NCBI GenBank assembly: GCA_018399855.1
Contig: JAGYNX010000037.1
Location: 1-11,807 of the forward strand
Length of the DNA: 11,807 nt
From: Spirochaetota bacterium
Lineage (GTDB): Bacteria > Spirochaetota > UBA4802 > UB4802
Direction: 5' to 3'
Each line of letters begins with the position of its first letter. The stretch's first letter is position 1. Of this stretch, positions 1 to 6,431 are shown one piece after another. The position numbers were made by a program, and so were the translations under genes. The notes beneath the pieces were generated by a model, which saw only the letters and a program-made list of their open reading frames with translations, was not told the origin of the DNA and made no database searches.

Positions 1-141
1 GACCTGATTGCTGGTTTTATAATCGCCGTAGTGGTATACCGTTATGGACCGGCCCTTGCCAGGTTGTACATCTTTGGAAGTGAGTATTATGCCGAACAGC
101 CAGCTGGTGAAAATTTACGTTCTACCTGGTGGAGAATGTAA
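1..141 (+). CDS. 3' end of a membrane protein, possibly a PAP2-family phosphatase (partial)
   Basis: An open frame enters from the left edge in frame 1 and stops at TAA 139-141, giving the last 46 residues of a protein. It begins DLIAGFIIAVVVYRYG, a hydrophobic helix led by an acidic residue, then a polar tail ending in STWWRM. The D-x-x-A-G start followed by a hydrophobic helix resembles the end of the third PAP2 phosphatase motif (SxxxHxxxD, then the last membrane helix). The Ser and His of that motif would lie outside the window, so the family call is an inference. It is the only protein gene read on the plus strand, and it converges on the GNAT-like gene. Any polytopic membrane protein ending in a helix would look similar. 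Confidence 0.5.
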   Translation, partial: DLIAGFIIAVVVYRYGPALARLYIFGSEYYAEQPAGENLRSTWWRM

Positions 142-186
142 ATAGTTTTTTATAGTTTACCAGTTAATCCATATCTGCGGACAAAC

Positions 187-218
187 CAAAGCCATCCTTC
201 ATAATCAGGATGGCTTTG
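187..218. terminator. Hairpin between convergent genes, probable bidirectional terminator
   Basis: A perfect 12-bp stem, CAAAGCCATCCT (187-198) with AGGATGGCTTTG (207-218), encloses an 8-nt loop. It lies 45 bases after the stop of the plus-strand gene and 30 bases after the stop of the minus-strand GNAT-like gene, where a shared terminator is expected. The T-tracts on both sides are weak (GTTGGT on plus, GTTTGT on minus). Termination is therefore inferred from stem strength and position. Confidence 0.6.
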
Positions 219-248
219 TTGGTATATTACATGTTCAATTCTTGAAAA

Positions 249-1385
249 TTATGATATTGTTTTTTCATAAATTCTATAGGTTTTATAGATTTCTCCCTTA
301 AGGGGCTTTAACGCACCAATCATCTTTTGATTTGTTTCAACGATCAGTGAACAATCTGATTGCGTGTACCCAAGACGAATACCGTTTTCAATGGTTAACA
401 GGTAAAACACGTCATCTATCTTTTGCCCCCTGTATTCCGGAAGCACACCCATAATCACGGTTCTAATTTTTCTTGTTCGTTTGATCTCTCGAAAAGCCTT
501 AATTAAACGCCATGGATACAGGCGACCGTTTAGCTTTGCCAATCCCGGATTGGCATCAGGCAGTGAAACTATGAATCCAACTGTTTTCCCATCTTTTTCA
601 GCAAAAATACACAATTCAGGAACAGCTATCATTTTTAACTCTTCAACAAGCATGTCGAACTGCTGCCTGGTAAGATCCAGGTGACCCCAGTTACCATCCC
701 ATGCTGCATTAAAAATGTGATGAATCTCATCAGCCCTGTTGGCTATTTCATTCTTGTCCAGGTAATTGTAGGTAACATCCTGGTCTTTCATTATGTTCTC
801 ACGAACATCTTTAAGATATGGTTTGAAATCGTCGATTTTTTTTACAAGAAAACAATACCAGTCAACTTTCTTTTCGAAACCATATTTTTCGGCCAGTGAC
901 CTGAAAAACGTGGCTGTATGGAAAAGACCTACAACCGGCATTATATCTTCACCCTGAACTTCAAACCCAACAGCATCATAAATCGAGAAGCTCTGTGGTC
1001 CCTGTATTTTTGTTTTTCCCTTTTCTTTCAGCCACTCCTCCGCGGCACTGAAAAGAGCACTTGCAACTTCCTGGTCTTCAATACATTCAAAAAAGCCGAA
1101 AAACCCTGTGTCCTTATCGTATTTTTCTTCGTACAGGTGATTTATATGCGCTGTTATTCTGCCCACTGGTTGATCATCCCTGTATGCTATAAAATACTGC
1201 ACTTCACCTATCTCGTAAAAATATCCCTTATCAGGATTAAACAGTTTCTTCTGTTCTCCAATCAATGGTGGGACCCAGGCTGGATCATTTTCGTATATTT
1301 TTGTTTTCCAGGGTAACTTTATAAACTCCTTGATCTTTTTTTTATCATTCGCATCAATCCTGCGTACATCTATTACACCTGCCAT
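249..1385 (-). CDS. GNAT-superfamily N-acetyltransferase-like protein, 378 aa
   Basis: The substrate is unknown; an acyl-CoA-dependent transfer is inferred from fold similarity only. Near the N-terminus is NDPAWVPPL (33-41), characteristic of a family of long GNAT-like proteins. It is followed by a GNAT-like strand pattern (VGRITAHIN, 74-82) and a FFGFFE segment (95-100). The C-terminal half carries VLPEYRGQKID (314-324), which fits the acetyl-CoA-binding motif A (R/Q-x-x-G-x-G/A) imperfectly because the final Gly/Ala is replaced. The last 35 residues (VETNQKMIGALKPLKG, then KTYRIYEK) look like the end of a GNAT domain. About 380 residues suggests two GNAT-like halves. The start is well supported: GGAGGT (minus strand, 1389-1394) lies 3 bases before ATG. 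A hairpin at 1451-1471 separates it from the upstream glycosylase gene, so it is probably a separate unit. Confidence 0.75.
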   Translation of the reverse strand: MAGVIDVRRIDANDKKKIKEFIKLPWKTKIYENDPAWVPPLIGEQKKLFNPDKGYFYEIGEVQYFIAYRDDQPVGRITAHINHLYEEKYDKDTGFFGFFECIEDQEVASALFSAAEEWLKEKGKTKIQGPQSFSIYDAVGFEVQGEDIMPVVGLFHTATFFRSLAEKYGFEKKVDWYCFLVKKIDDFKPYLKDVRENIMKDQDVTYNYLDKNEIANRADEIHHIFNAAWDGNWGHLDLTRQQFDMLVEELKMIAVPELCIFAEKDGKTVGFIVSLPDANPGLAKLNGRLYPWRLIKAFREIKRTRKIRTVIMGVLPEYRGQKIDDVFYLLTIENGIRLGYTQSDCSLIVETNQKMIGALKPLKGEIYKTYRIYEKTIS

Positions 1386-1450
1386 ATGACCTCCATTTAA
1401 TTATTCATTATTCATAACTATTTTTGTTAATGCATTAAAAACAACAAGAA

Positions 1451-1471
1451 CCTCCCCAGCTACCCGGGAGG
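1451..1471 (-). terminator. Probable rho-independent terminator after the uracil-DNA glycosylase gene
   Basis: Read on the minus strand, CCTCCC and GGGAGG form a 6-bp GC-rich stem (1466-1471 with 1451-1456) around a 9-nt loop. A T-rich tail follows (TTCTTGTTGTTTTT). On the plus strand the hairpin is followed by CTTATTG, which is poorer, so the minus direction is favoured. It lies about 114 bases beyond the glycosylase stop codon, leaving an unusually long 3' untranslated region. Confidence 0.55.
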
Positions 1472-1497
1472 CTTATTGCTAACACCTGCATAATGTG

Positions 1498-1522
1498 TAC
1501 AATATTTTATAAATATATTGTA
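1498..1522. repeat. AT-rich inverted repeat, 8-bp arms
   Basis: TACAATAT (1498-1505) and ATATTGTA (1515-1522) are perfect inverted repeats around a 9-base spacer that itself contains TTTATAAA. It lies in the 199-base gap between the glycosylase and GNAT-like genes, upstream of the presumed terminator in the minus direction. It could be a weak RNA hairpin or a protein-binding palindrome. AT-rich sequence makes chance occurrence fairly likely. Confidence 0.35.
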
Positions 1523-1556
1523 TTTCTTGAGTTGGTTGGCTATTATATTGATGTAT

Positions 1557-1570
1557 CTTGAAATTTCAAG
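1557..1570. repeat. 14-bp perfect palindrome
   Basis: CTTGAAATTTCAAG reads identically on both strands. It lies 15 bases beyond the stop codon of the glycosylase gene. With no loop it would make a poor RNA hairpin, so a dimeric DNA-binding protein site is possible, but no known regulator can be named. It may be chance. Confidence 0.35.
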
Positions 1571-1584
1571 TAAAAATCTTTTTG

Positions 1585-2289
1585 TCAAAATAGTGATCCC
1601 TGAACAGTATCGTTATTATGCCTTGTTGTTAATTTTATAGTTTCATTATTTTCGTTATCAACGTCTTCAGCATCACGTATTCCCTTTTCAAGATATTCAA
1701 GAACTTTTTTAATGTCCTCCCAAACCAGTTTTTTTAACGGACTGCTGTCGCCACCATTTCTTAATATATATGATGGATGAAATGTCGGCATCACGGGAAT
1801 CCCTTCATAGGTATACCAGGTTCCCCTCATTTTTGTAATACCCTGTTTAGTATTAAGCAAAAAACGGGTAGCAGGATTCCCCAGTGTTATTATTACTTCT
1901 GGCCTGATAATTGATATCTGCTTTTTCAGGTAACCACCACATGCTTCTTTCTCATCGTCTTCGGGTGGACGGTCACGGGTACCCTCCAGGTTCACTGTGG
2001 GGCGGCACTTGACAACGTTCCCGATATACACATCGCTTCTTCTCAACTTCATTCCTTTTTCAATTATTGCTGTCAATAAAATTCCCGCTCTTCCAACAAA
2101 AGGGCGACCCTGAATATCTTCATCTTTACCGGGCCCCTCGCCAATAAACATTACCCTTGCATCAGGGTTACCTTCGCCAAATACAATATTTTTACGGGTT
2201 GTTGATAATTTACATGCTGTGCATCCCGCAATGGATTCTTTCAATTCTTCAAGCATCACTGTCTTAACAGTTTGGTTTTTCGAATCCAT
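1585..2289 (-). CDS. Type 4 (4Fe-4S) uracil-DNA glycosylase, 234 aa
   Basis: This enzyme removes uracil from DNA, starting base-excision repair of deaminated cytosine. The family-4 signatures are present: the active-site motif GEGPGKDED (50-58), GRPFVGRAG (61-69), NVVKCRP (91-97) and HPSYILR (171-177). Cys23, Cys26, Cys95 and Cys117 have the CxxC...C...C spacing of the 4Fe-4S ligands in this family. The segment between Cys95 and Cys117 (TVNLEGTRDRPP) is a few residues longer than in many homologues. The tail after about residue 200 is acidic and Asn-rich and probably disordered. The ATG follows the stop of the patatin gene by 3 bases, and its ribosome binding region (GGTGGG) lies in that gene's last codons, so translation is probably coupled. 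A broader label would be UdgX or family 5, but the cysteine pattern and motifs favour family 4. Confidence 0.93.
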   Translation of the reverse strand: MDSKNQTVKTVMLEELKESIAGCTACKLSTTRKNIVFGEGNPDARVMFIGEGPGKDEDIQGRPFVGRAGILLTAIIEKGMKLRRSDVYIGNVVKCRPTVNLEGTRDRPPEDDEKEACGGYLKKQISIIRPEVIITLGNPATRFLLNTKQGITKMRGTWYTYEGIPVMPTFHPSYILRNGGDSSPLKKLVWEDIKKVLEYLEKGIRDAEDVDNENNETIKLTTRHNNDTVQGSLF

Positions 2290-2292
2290 ACC

Positions 2293-3297
2293 TTACACCC
2301 ACCATTTAATTTTTCGTTCCAAAGCTTTTTGTTTTCTGCTGCACGCGGAATAGCCTTCAGCTAATATTTTAGATGACCTTGTAAAATCCAGTGTGGGCAT
2401 ATCAACCAGGTTGGGTTCTATCAATACAGCCGGAGGATTATAGCGAATCATGAAAAGAGTGTTTGTATATTCCATGATATCAACCGTCTGGTACATCACT
2501 TCAAAAATATTCGGCATCTTGATCGTTCCTGACTTTTCATTGGCATTAATTCCAAGCCATTTCTGTACCGAGTTAAGCCAGTTCTTGTCAGTTCCAGACT
2601 TTTTGATATTTTGTCCTTTCATATTATTTTTTTCTGATATCATTTCAAGTTGACTCGAATCACCTTCTACTGTTTTTATTTTACTTTCCACCATATTTCT
2701 CAGTTTTTTGCTGCCTGAATGTATAATGGGATGAAGGTTCACCGCTATCACCTTTCCAGCCCCCATTTCTTTTACAATATCTATGGGTAGAGGGTTTGCT
2801 ACACCACCATCGACCAGGAATGTGTCCTTATAACGCATAGGAATGAATACACCGGGTATAGATATACTTGCACGAATAGCGTCAAGGACCCTGCCAGACC
2901 TGAAAACTACCGGCATACCGGTGTAATAATCTGTGGCAACTATACTTAATGGTATTGGCAGATCTTCAATCAGGTAATCCCGTGGTATAAATTTATCCAG
3001 CATTTCTATGATCTTTTGTCCCTCAATCAAACCGGATTTGGGAAATACCGGATCAAAATAAGTAATCATCTCGCTCCACTCAAGGTCCAGAAGAAAATCC
3101 TTATACTCCTTTAATTTCCCTGCTGAATACAAAGCGCCGACAACTGCCCCAATGCTTGAACCGGCTATAAAATGGATAGGTATTTCATGTGATTCAATGT
3201 ATTCGATCACGGCGATATGGGATATACCTTTCGCACCGCCACTTCCAAGAACCAGCCCTACTTTTCTGTTGGTAAAATATTTTAATGGATTTATCAT
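2293..3297 (-). CDS. Patatin-like phospholipase (RssA-type), 334 aa
   Basis: This is a predicted serine acyl hydrolase acting on lipids or acyl esters through a Ser-Asp dyad. Visible motifs are the oxyanion glycine loop GSGGAKG (18-24), the nucleophile elbow GSSIG (46-50, Ser48) and the Asp motif DGG (163-165, Asp163) followed by NPLP. There is no signal peptide or membrane helix, so it is probably cytosolic or peripherally membrane-bound. Between NLHP (187-190) and MPNIFEVMYQ (261-270) there is a Lys/Ser/Asn-rich stretch of about 65 residues, longer than in compact RssA homologues. The C-terminal segment ending in GYSACSRKQKALERK fits the family. It is the first gene of a two-gene unit with the glycosylase. 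The Shine-Dalgarno site before its ATG is poor. The true substrate cannot be read from sequence. Confidence 0.9.
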   Translation of the reverse strand: MINPLKYFTNRKVGLVLGSGGAKGISHIAVIEYIESHEIPIHFIAGSSIGAVVGALYSAGKLKEYKDFLLDLEWSEMITYFDPVFPKSGLIEGQKIIEMLDKFIPRDYLIEDLPIPLSIVATDYYTGMPVVFRSGRVLDAIRASISIPGVFIPMRYKDTFLVDGGVANPLPIDIVKEMGAGKVIAVNLHPIIHSGSKKLRNMVESKIKTVEGDSSQLEMISEKNNMKGQNIKKSGTDKNWLNSVQKWLGINANEKSGTIKMPNIFEVMYQTVDIMEYTNTLFMIRYNPPAVLIEPNLVDMPTLDFTRSSKILAEGYSACSRKQKALERKIKWWV

Positions 3298-3329
3298 GTA
3301 CGTAAAATCTTTGACAGTATGTAATTTTT

Positions 3330-3358
3330 ACTATATTTTAAAAGCACGTGCTATTGTT
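3330..3358 (-). promoter_or_regulatory. Candidate promoter of the patatin/UDG unit with an embedded palindrome
   Basis: Read on the minus strand, TATAGT (3330-3335) matches the sigma-70 -10 consensus at five of six positions. It would start transcription about 25 bases before the patatin ATG. The -35 position at 17-bp spacing (AACAAT, 3353-3358) is poor. The spacer contains a perfect 10-bp palindrome, AGCACGTGCT (3343-3352), which could be an operator or help compensate for the weak -35. A TTGACT lies further upstream at about 3386-3391 but has no good -10 at the right distance. Confidence 0.35.
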
Positions 3359-3410
3359 ACATTTTTTTTCAAAAAGTCAATCCATTTAACAGGGTACTGA
3401 GGGAAAAAGG

Positions 3411-3439
3411 TTGACAATGGATAGCAACCTGAATAGGTT
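3411..3439 (+). promoter_or_regulatory. Promoter of the tRNA pair
   Basis: A perfect -35 box TTGACA (3411-3416) is separated by 17 bases from TAGGTT (3434-3439), a weak -10 that keeps the conserved T, A and final T. Transcription would begin about 3445-3447, just before the first tRNA base at 3450. The hexamer overlaps an inverted repeat, CAACCT-gaat-AGGTTG (3425-3440). A second TTGACA at 3311-3316 with TATTTT (3334-3339) at 17-bp spacing could be an upstream plus-strand promoter, with less support. Confidence 0.6.
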
Positions 3440-3449
3440 GTCTCAAGAT

Positions 3450-3522
<73 letters not shown>

Positions 3523-3526
3523 ATAA

Positions 3527-3600
3527 GGCGGAGTAGCTCAGTAGGTTAGAGCACACGGCTCATATCCGTGGTGTGGGGGGTTCGAGTCCCTCCTCCGCTA
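3527..3600 (+). tRNA. tRNA-Met, elongator (anticodon CAU)
   Basis: The 74-base cloverleaf has acceptor GGCGGAG/CTCCGCT (G1-U72 wobble), D arm starting TAGCTCAG, anticodon stem CACGG/CCGTG with loop CTCATAT, variable loop GTGTG, and T stem GGGGG/CCCTC with one G-U pair and loop TTCGAGT. The discriminator is A73, and CCA is not encoded. The fully paired anticodon stem and paired acceptor end exclude an initiator. A CAU anticodon could also belong to tRNA-Ile2 modified to lysidine by TilS. The body (GGCGG acceptor, CGGCTCATATCCG anticodon arm) resembles bacterial elongator tRNA-Met more closely, so Met is preferred. Confidence 0.88.
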
Positions 3601-3624
3601 CGTTAAAACATATAAAACAATTTT

Positions 3625-3646
3625 AAAGGATGCGTATGCATCCTTT
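3625..3646. terminator. Rho-independent terminator of the tRNA pair, shared with the opposing operon
   Basis: A perfect 9-bp stem, AAAGGATGC (3625-3633) with GCATCCTTT (3638-3646), has a GTAT tetraloop. On the plus strand it runs directly into a T-tract (3644-3649, then ATTTTT), an excellent terminator 24 bases after the second tRNA. On the minus strand it lies 8 bases after the stop of the cysteine-module membrane protein and is followed by AAAATTGTTTTA, so it probably also ends the long minus-strand operon. Confidence 0.85.
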
Positions 3647-3654
3647 TTTAATTT

Positions 3655-4041
3655 TTATTCAACATGATAATGCTTTTGCAAACATTCTGGGCATAAACCA
3701 TGTGACAGGATGGCGTCACTATAAGTACTCATAAATTTTTCCAGGGTTATCCACTCACCATCTACTTCTATCCGTTTGCAGAATGAGCACACATGTAAAA
3801 ATCCCTCAAGATAGCGTATCTTTGCCATAAACTTAATTGTATAATACAATATTATGCCATATAAAATCATGATTACGATTGTTTCAAGCAGGCATTCGGG
3901 GAGGTTTACAGGTGTTGAAGGCGCACCCATAATATAATGAGGTATATCAAGAATTTCTTCAAGCCATAGAAATATAATTACTAGGCCAAAACCCAGGCTT
4001 TCAAAAACCAGTATTTTTCTCGAAAAGGTGGGCGCAGGCAT
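3655..4041 (-). CDS. Small membrane protein with a C-terminal CxxC / HGxCPxC module, 128 aa
   Basis: The function is unknown. Two hydrophobic helices (about 10-27 and 51-70) anchor a cytosolic or periplasmic C-terminal module. In that module, HVCSFCKRIEVDGEW (83-97) is followed by SHGLCPEC (113-120), with Cys85, Cys88, Cys117, Cys120 and His114 as likely metal ligands. The same arrangement (CxxCkkIrd-xxGyW, then fSHGiCPeC) commonly ends PAS histidine kinases and response regulators of deltaproteobacteria and related groups. Here it stands alone on a membrane anchor with no kinase or receiver domain. A strong GGAGGT lies 5 bases before the ATG, and the start is 16 bases after the DUF362 gene. 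It is the last gene of the operon, just ahead of the shared terminator. Zinc binding is an inference. Confidence 0.82.
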   Translation of the reverse strand: MPAPTFSRKILVFESLGFGLVIIFLWLEEILDIPHYIMGAPSTPVNLPECLLETIVIMILYGIILYYTIKFMAKIRYLEGFLHVCSFCKRIEVDGEWITLEKFMSTYSDAILSHGLCPECLQKHYHVE

Positions 4042-4057
4042 ATTAAACCTCCATCAT

Positions 4058-5233
4058 TTATGTGGAAACAATGGTGAACATCCACTGCAATTTACCATTT
4101 TTCAAATCAATTGCCGACTCGGGACATATTTCCATACAGCAATAACAACGGATACACTTCTTGTAATCATATGCCGGTATTTTTTCTCCTTCGGCAGCGC
4201 TGGATATAGCCCCTGCCGGACAAATTGATTTGCACTGGTAGCAAAGTGTACATTTCTCCTCCGATGGTACCGGCCGTTGTACAAAAAGACTTCTCATTAC
4301 CGGGGATGTAAATGGCCATCTCATCATATCCGAACTGAGACTTGATTTTGTTGGTTTAAAATCCATAACTTGCAGTAAATCAACTGGATCACCAAGTATT
4401 GATATAGCTTCTTCACGTCCCTGTCCAAGGCCCCTGCTGTCTCCCATTTTTACAGTATGGACCAGGTTGACATCAATCTGTACCAGTTTAGAGAGTACAT
4501 AGTCAACTGCTATAGCATCAAGGCCAGCCACTATTACATTCATACTTTTAGGGGATCCAGAGGGACCAGGCCCTTCTCCCTCGAGGGCTGTTATAGCGTC
4601 AACGAGATTGAGTATTGTTTTATCCATGTGGTGTATGTACGCGTCATAGAGATCAAGAAGAATTGTCGCGAATTCTTCTTTTGTGCTGGCACGCAAATGC
4701 CACTGTGATTTATTAAGGCCATGTATGGTGCCGAACAGGTTCTTCACCGCCGCGGTAATATAGGTTATACCATGGGTTTTAAACTTTGGCAGGTTTACTA
4801 TCATATCCGCGTCAACAGCATCGGCTGCAAGCTCAAAACGCTTAAATCGCCTGGCATGCTCATTATATACCACCTTCACACGTGAGGTGTCCGACACCTC
4901 AATATTTTCTTCACGAATAATTTCATCATAACCGGTTTTTTTAAAGACCCGGTCAAGAGAATGAACCGCAGGTGATTCAACAAGAATGGGAATACCTCCA
5001 TTTTCCTTTACCAGTTGCACTGCCGCCTGGAAAAACACCGGATGTGTCACTACTCCTTTTCCTGGTGAAGAATCTCGAAGCAGGTTCGGCTTTATTGCCA
5101 CCCTCATGTTACGCATTGAGGACAAATCAAAATCTATTTTCTGTGAGGCTTTTCGGAAAACAGTTTTTATCTTTTCTGTATCATATTGTTCGCATTTATA
5201 TGCTGCGACCTTTGAAAGGTGCTTTGAAACCAT
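4058..5233 (-). CDS. DUF362 protein with C-terminal 2x[4Fe-4S] ferredoxin domain, 391 aa
   Basis: The reaction is unknown. The DUF362 domain spans about 40-300: AIKPNLL (46-52), THPVFFQAAVQLV (63-75), ESPAVHS (86-92), NLPKFKTHGITYITAAVKN (147-165), and a VAGLDAIAVDYV segment (235-246). The C-terminus is a bacterial two-cluster ferredoxin: Cys328, 331, 334 and 338 (CxxCxxCxxxCP), then Cys360, 363, 366 and 370. An extra Cys365 sits inside the second motif. No signal peptide is evident, so it is probably cytosolic and redox-active. The ATG lies 7 bases after the stop of the upstream TPR-membrane gene, with GGAG 10 bases ahead. An earlier overlapping ATG runs straight into a stop. The domain content suggests electron transfer coupled to an unidentified reaction. 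Confidence 0.9.
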   Translation of the reverse strand: MVSKHLSKVAAYKCEQYDTEKIKTVFRKASQKIDFDLSSMRNMRVAIKPNLLRDSSPGKGVVTHPVFFQAAVQLVKENGGIPILVESPAVHSLDRVFKKTGYDEIIREENIEVSDTSRVKVVYNEHARRFKRFELAADAVDADMIVNLPKFKTHGITYITAAVKNLFGTIHGLNKSQWHLRASTKEEFATILLDLYDAYIHHMDKTILNLVDAITALEGEGPGPSGSPKSMNVIVAGLDAIAVDYVLSKLVQIDVNLVHTVKMGDSRGLGQGREEAISILGDPVDLLQVMDFKPTKSSLSSDMMRWPFTSPVMRSLFVQRPVPSEEKCTLCYQCKSICPAGAISSAAEGEKIPAYDYKKCIRCYCCMEICPESAIDLKNGKLQWMFTIVST

Positions 5234-5240
5234 TATCGCA

Positions 5241-6425
5241 TTACTCCGATATTATTGTGATATTTTCAGCCACAAGATATATCCTGTTATCTTCGCCCAT
5301 GGCATTTACAAATGTTGCTACTGTTTCTACCATATTACCATTTTCAATTGCACCTGGATATTTTTTCGCGTACAATTCTGCAACTCCGCTGAACCGGTGA
5401 CTGTTTTTATAATCAATCAACAGGTTACATACAATGTGATCATTCTTTTTTTTCAGATTAGCTACTTTACCCTTCCATTGTATTTTTACCCCCCTGTACA
5501 GGTGAGGTTTTTCACTTAACCTGTCATAAGTATAACCTGATACCGGTCTGTCATCGATATCAAGGACAAAATTTCTAAGAAATTCTATCCGGTCTTTCAC
5601 CCTGTGATGCACATTGCTCGCGTTTATCCTGTTTAAAATGACAAGAGCATCATTATAATGTCCTGCTTTTATCATTTCTTTTGCACGCTTAAAATCTCGT
5701 TTTAAACTTTCACTGGAATAATAAAATTCAGGGGTTTTGTCCCTGTTATATTTTTCAATAATATCATAATGGGCCCCATCCAGGGTGACCATATCCATAA
5801 CATCTATACCATGTTGTGGCTGTTCTTTTGTACTAATGCCAATTGATTTCACAATACCGGTTAAATATTTCGTAATATCCTGTTGATAGAGTATACCTGG
5901 AATAATCATCAGCACTATAAATATGATCAATAGTGGAAGGTATATAAATTTGCGGTTTGTTTTGTGTTTTACAGAAACCCTTTTCCTGGATATTCTTATA
6001 CGTTTGGGTTTTGGTACCGGTACAAAATCTCTCAACCGGGCTTTCCGCTGAAATGCCTGGAAATCTGTTGCTGCCTGTATACGTTTAAATGACTTCTTTA
6101 GCACACTGTCTGAAGGAAACCTTTGCAGTAGTTCGATATACCTGTACATGGCAGATTCACGATCTCCTGCTGATTTCATAACCAGGAAAGCTTCAAGATA
6201 TAGTACCGGGGTATAGGCATTATCAGAAAGCTTCAATTTCCGAATAATAGTTTCAGCTTTGCCTATTTTGTCTTCATGAAGATAACAGACAGATAATAAA
6301 AAAAGCATGTAACTGTTACCAGTACGCAACGCGCTATTTTCCAGTATTACAATTGCGTCACCGTAACGGCTATCAGTATATGCCGAATATGCTTGTTTGA
6401 CAAGTGAATAGTCTCCTGAGTCCAC
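5241..6425 (-). CDS. Unrecognised TPR / single-TM protein with beta-rich C-terminal domain, 394 aa
   Basis: No named family is recognised with confidence. The N-terminal part (about 5-125) is helical with TPR-like pairs, for example YSAYTDSRYGDAIVILE. A strongly basic linker (138-159) is followed by one membrane helix (about 160-180), so by the positive-inside rule the N-terminus is cytosolic and the rest extracytoplasmic. Outside come a low-complexity linker, a second helical TPR-like section (about 238-290), and a C-terminal segment (about 308-393) of alternating strands with VKIQWKGKVANLKKK, NLLIDYKN and IYLVAENITII. That segment has the look of an OB fold (tRNA_anti-like), which is an inference. 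The start is GTG, forced by an in-frame stop two codons upstream. There is no clear ribosome binding site, and it begins 6 bases after the DUF2273-like gene, so translation may depend on coupling. Confidence 0.75.
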   Translation of the reverse strand: MDSGDYSLVKQAYSAYTDSRYGDAIVILENSALRTGNSYMLFLLSVCYLHEDKIGKAETIIRKLKLSDNAYTPVLYLEAFLVMKSAGDRESAMYRYIELLQRFPSDSVLKKSFKRIQAATDFQAFQRKARLRDFVPVPKPKRIRISRKRVSVKHKTNRKFIYLPLLIIFIVLMIIPGILYQQDITKYLTGIVKSIGISTKEQPQHGIDVMDMVTLDGAHYDIIEKYNRDKTPEFYYSSESLKRDFKRAKEMIKAGHYNDALVILNRINASNVHHRVKDRIEFLRNFVLDIDDRPVSGYTYDRLSEKPHLYRGVKIQWKGKVANLKKKNDHIVCNLLIDYKNSHRFSGVAELYAKKYPGAIENGNMVETVATFVNAMGEDNRIYLVAENITIISE

Positions 6426-6431
6426 ACTACG

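Noticed and set aside
918..1316. 132-residue plus-strand open frame inside the GNAT-like gene
   Set aside because: It is antisense to a gene with a strong ribosome binding site and conserved motifs. The translation is hydrophobic shadow sequence with no family resemblance.
1386..1445. A sigma-70 promoter for the GNAT-like gene, for example TTAACA with a downstream AT-rich hexamer
   Set aside because: No -10 hexamer sits at a convincing distance in this AT-rich stretch, so a specific site would be guesswork, although a promoter is expected after the terminator.
3361..3376. T8/A5 run (TTTTTTTTCAAAAAG) as a terminator
   Set aside because: There is no GC stem. It lies between divergent units and is better read as AT-rich promoter-region DNA.
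3152..3400. 82-residue plus-strand open frame running from the patatin gene into the tRNA promoter region
   Set aside because: Most of it is antisense to the catalytic Ser region of the patatin gene and the rest is promoter sequence. No ribosome binding site or motif supports it.
3527..3600. tRNA-Ile2 (CAU read as lysidine-AU)
   Set aside because: The anticodon alone allows it, but the acceptor and anticodon arms resemble elongator tRNA-Met more. A tilS gene elsewhere and comparison with other CAU tRNAs in the genome would decide.
4102..4284. 60-residue minus-strand frame within the DUF362 gene
   Set aside because: It is an out-of-frame reading of the ferredoxin-coding end. The frame with eight correctly spaced cysteines is clearly the real one.
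4986..5519. 177-residue plus-strand open frame across the junction of the DUF362 and TPR-membrane genes
   Set aside because: It is antisense to two well-supported genes, has no good ribosome binding site, and its translation is Cys/Phe/Tyr-rich with no recognisable motif.
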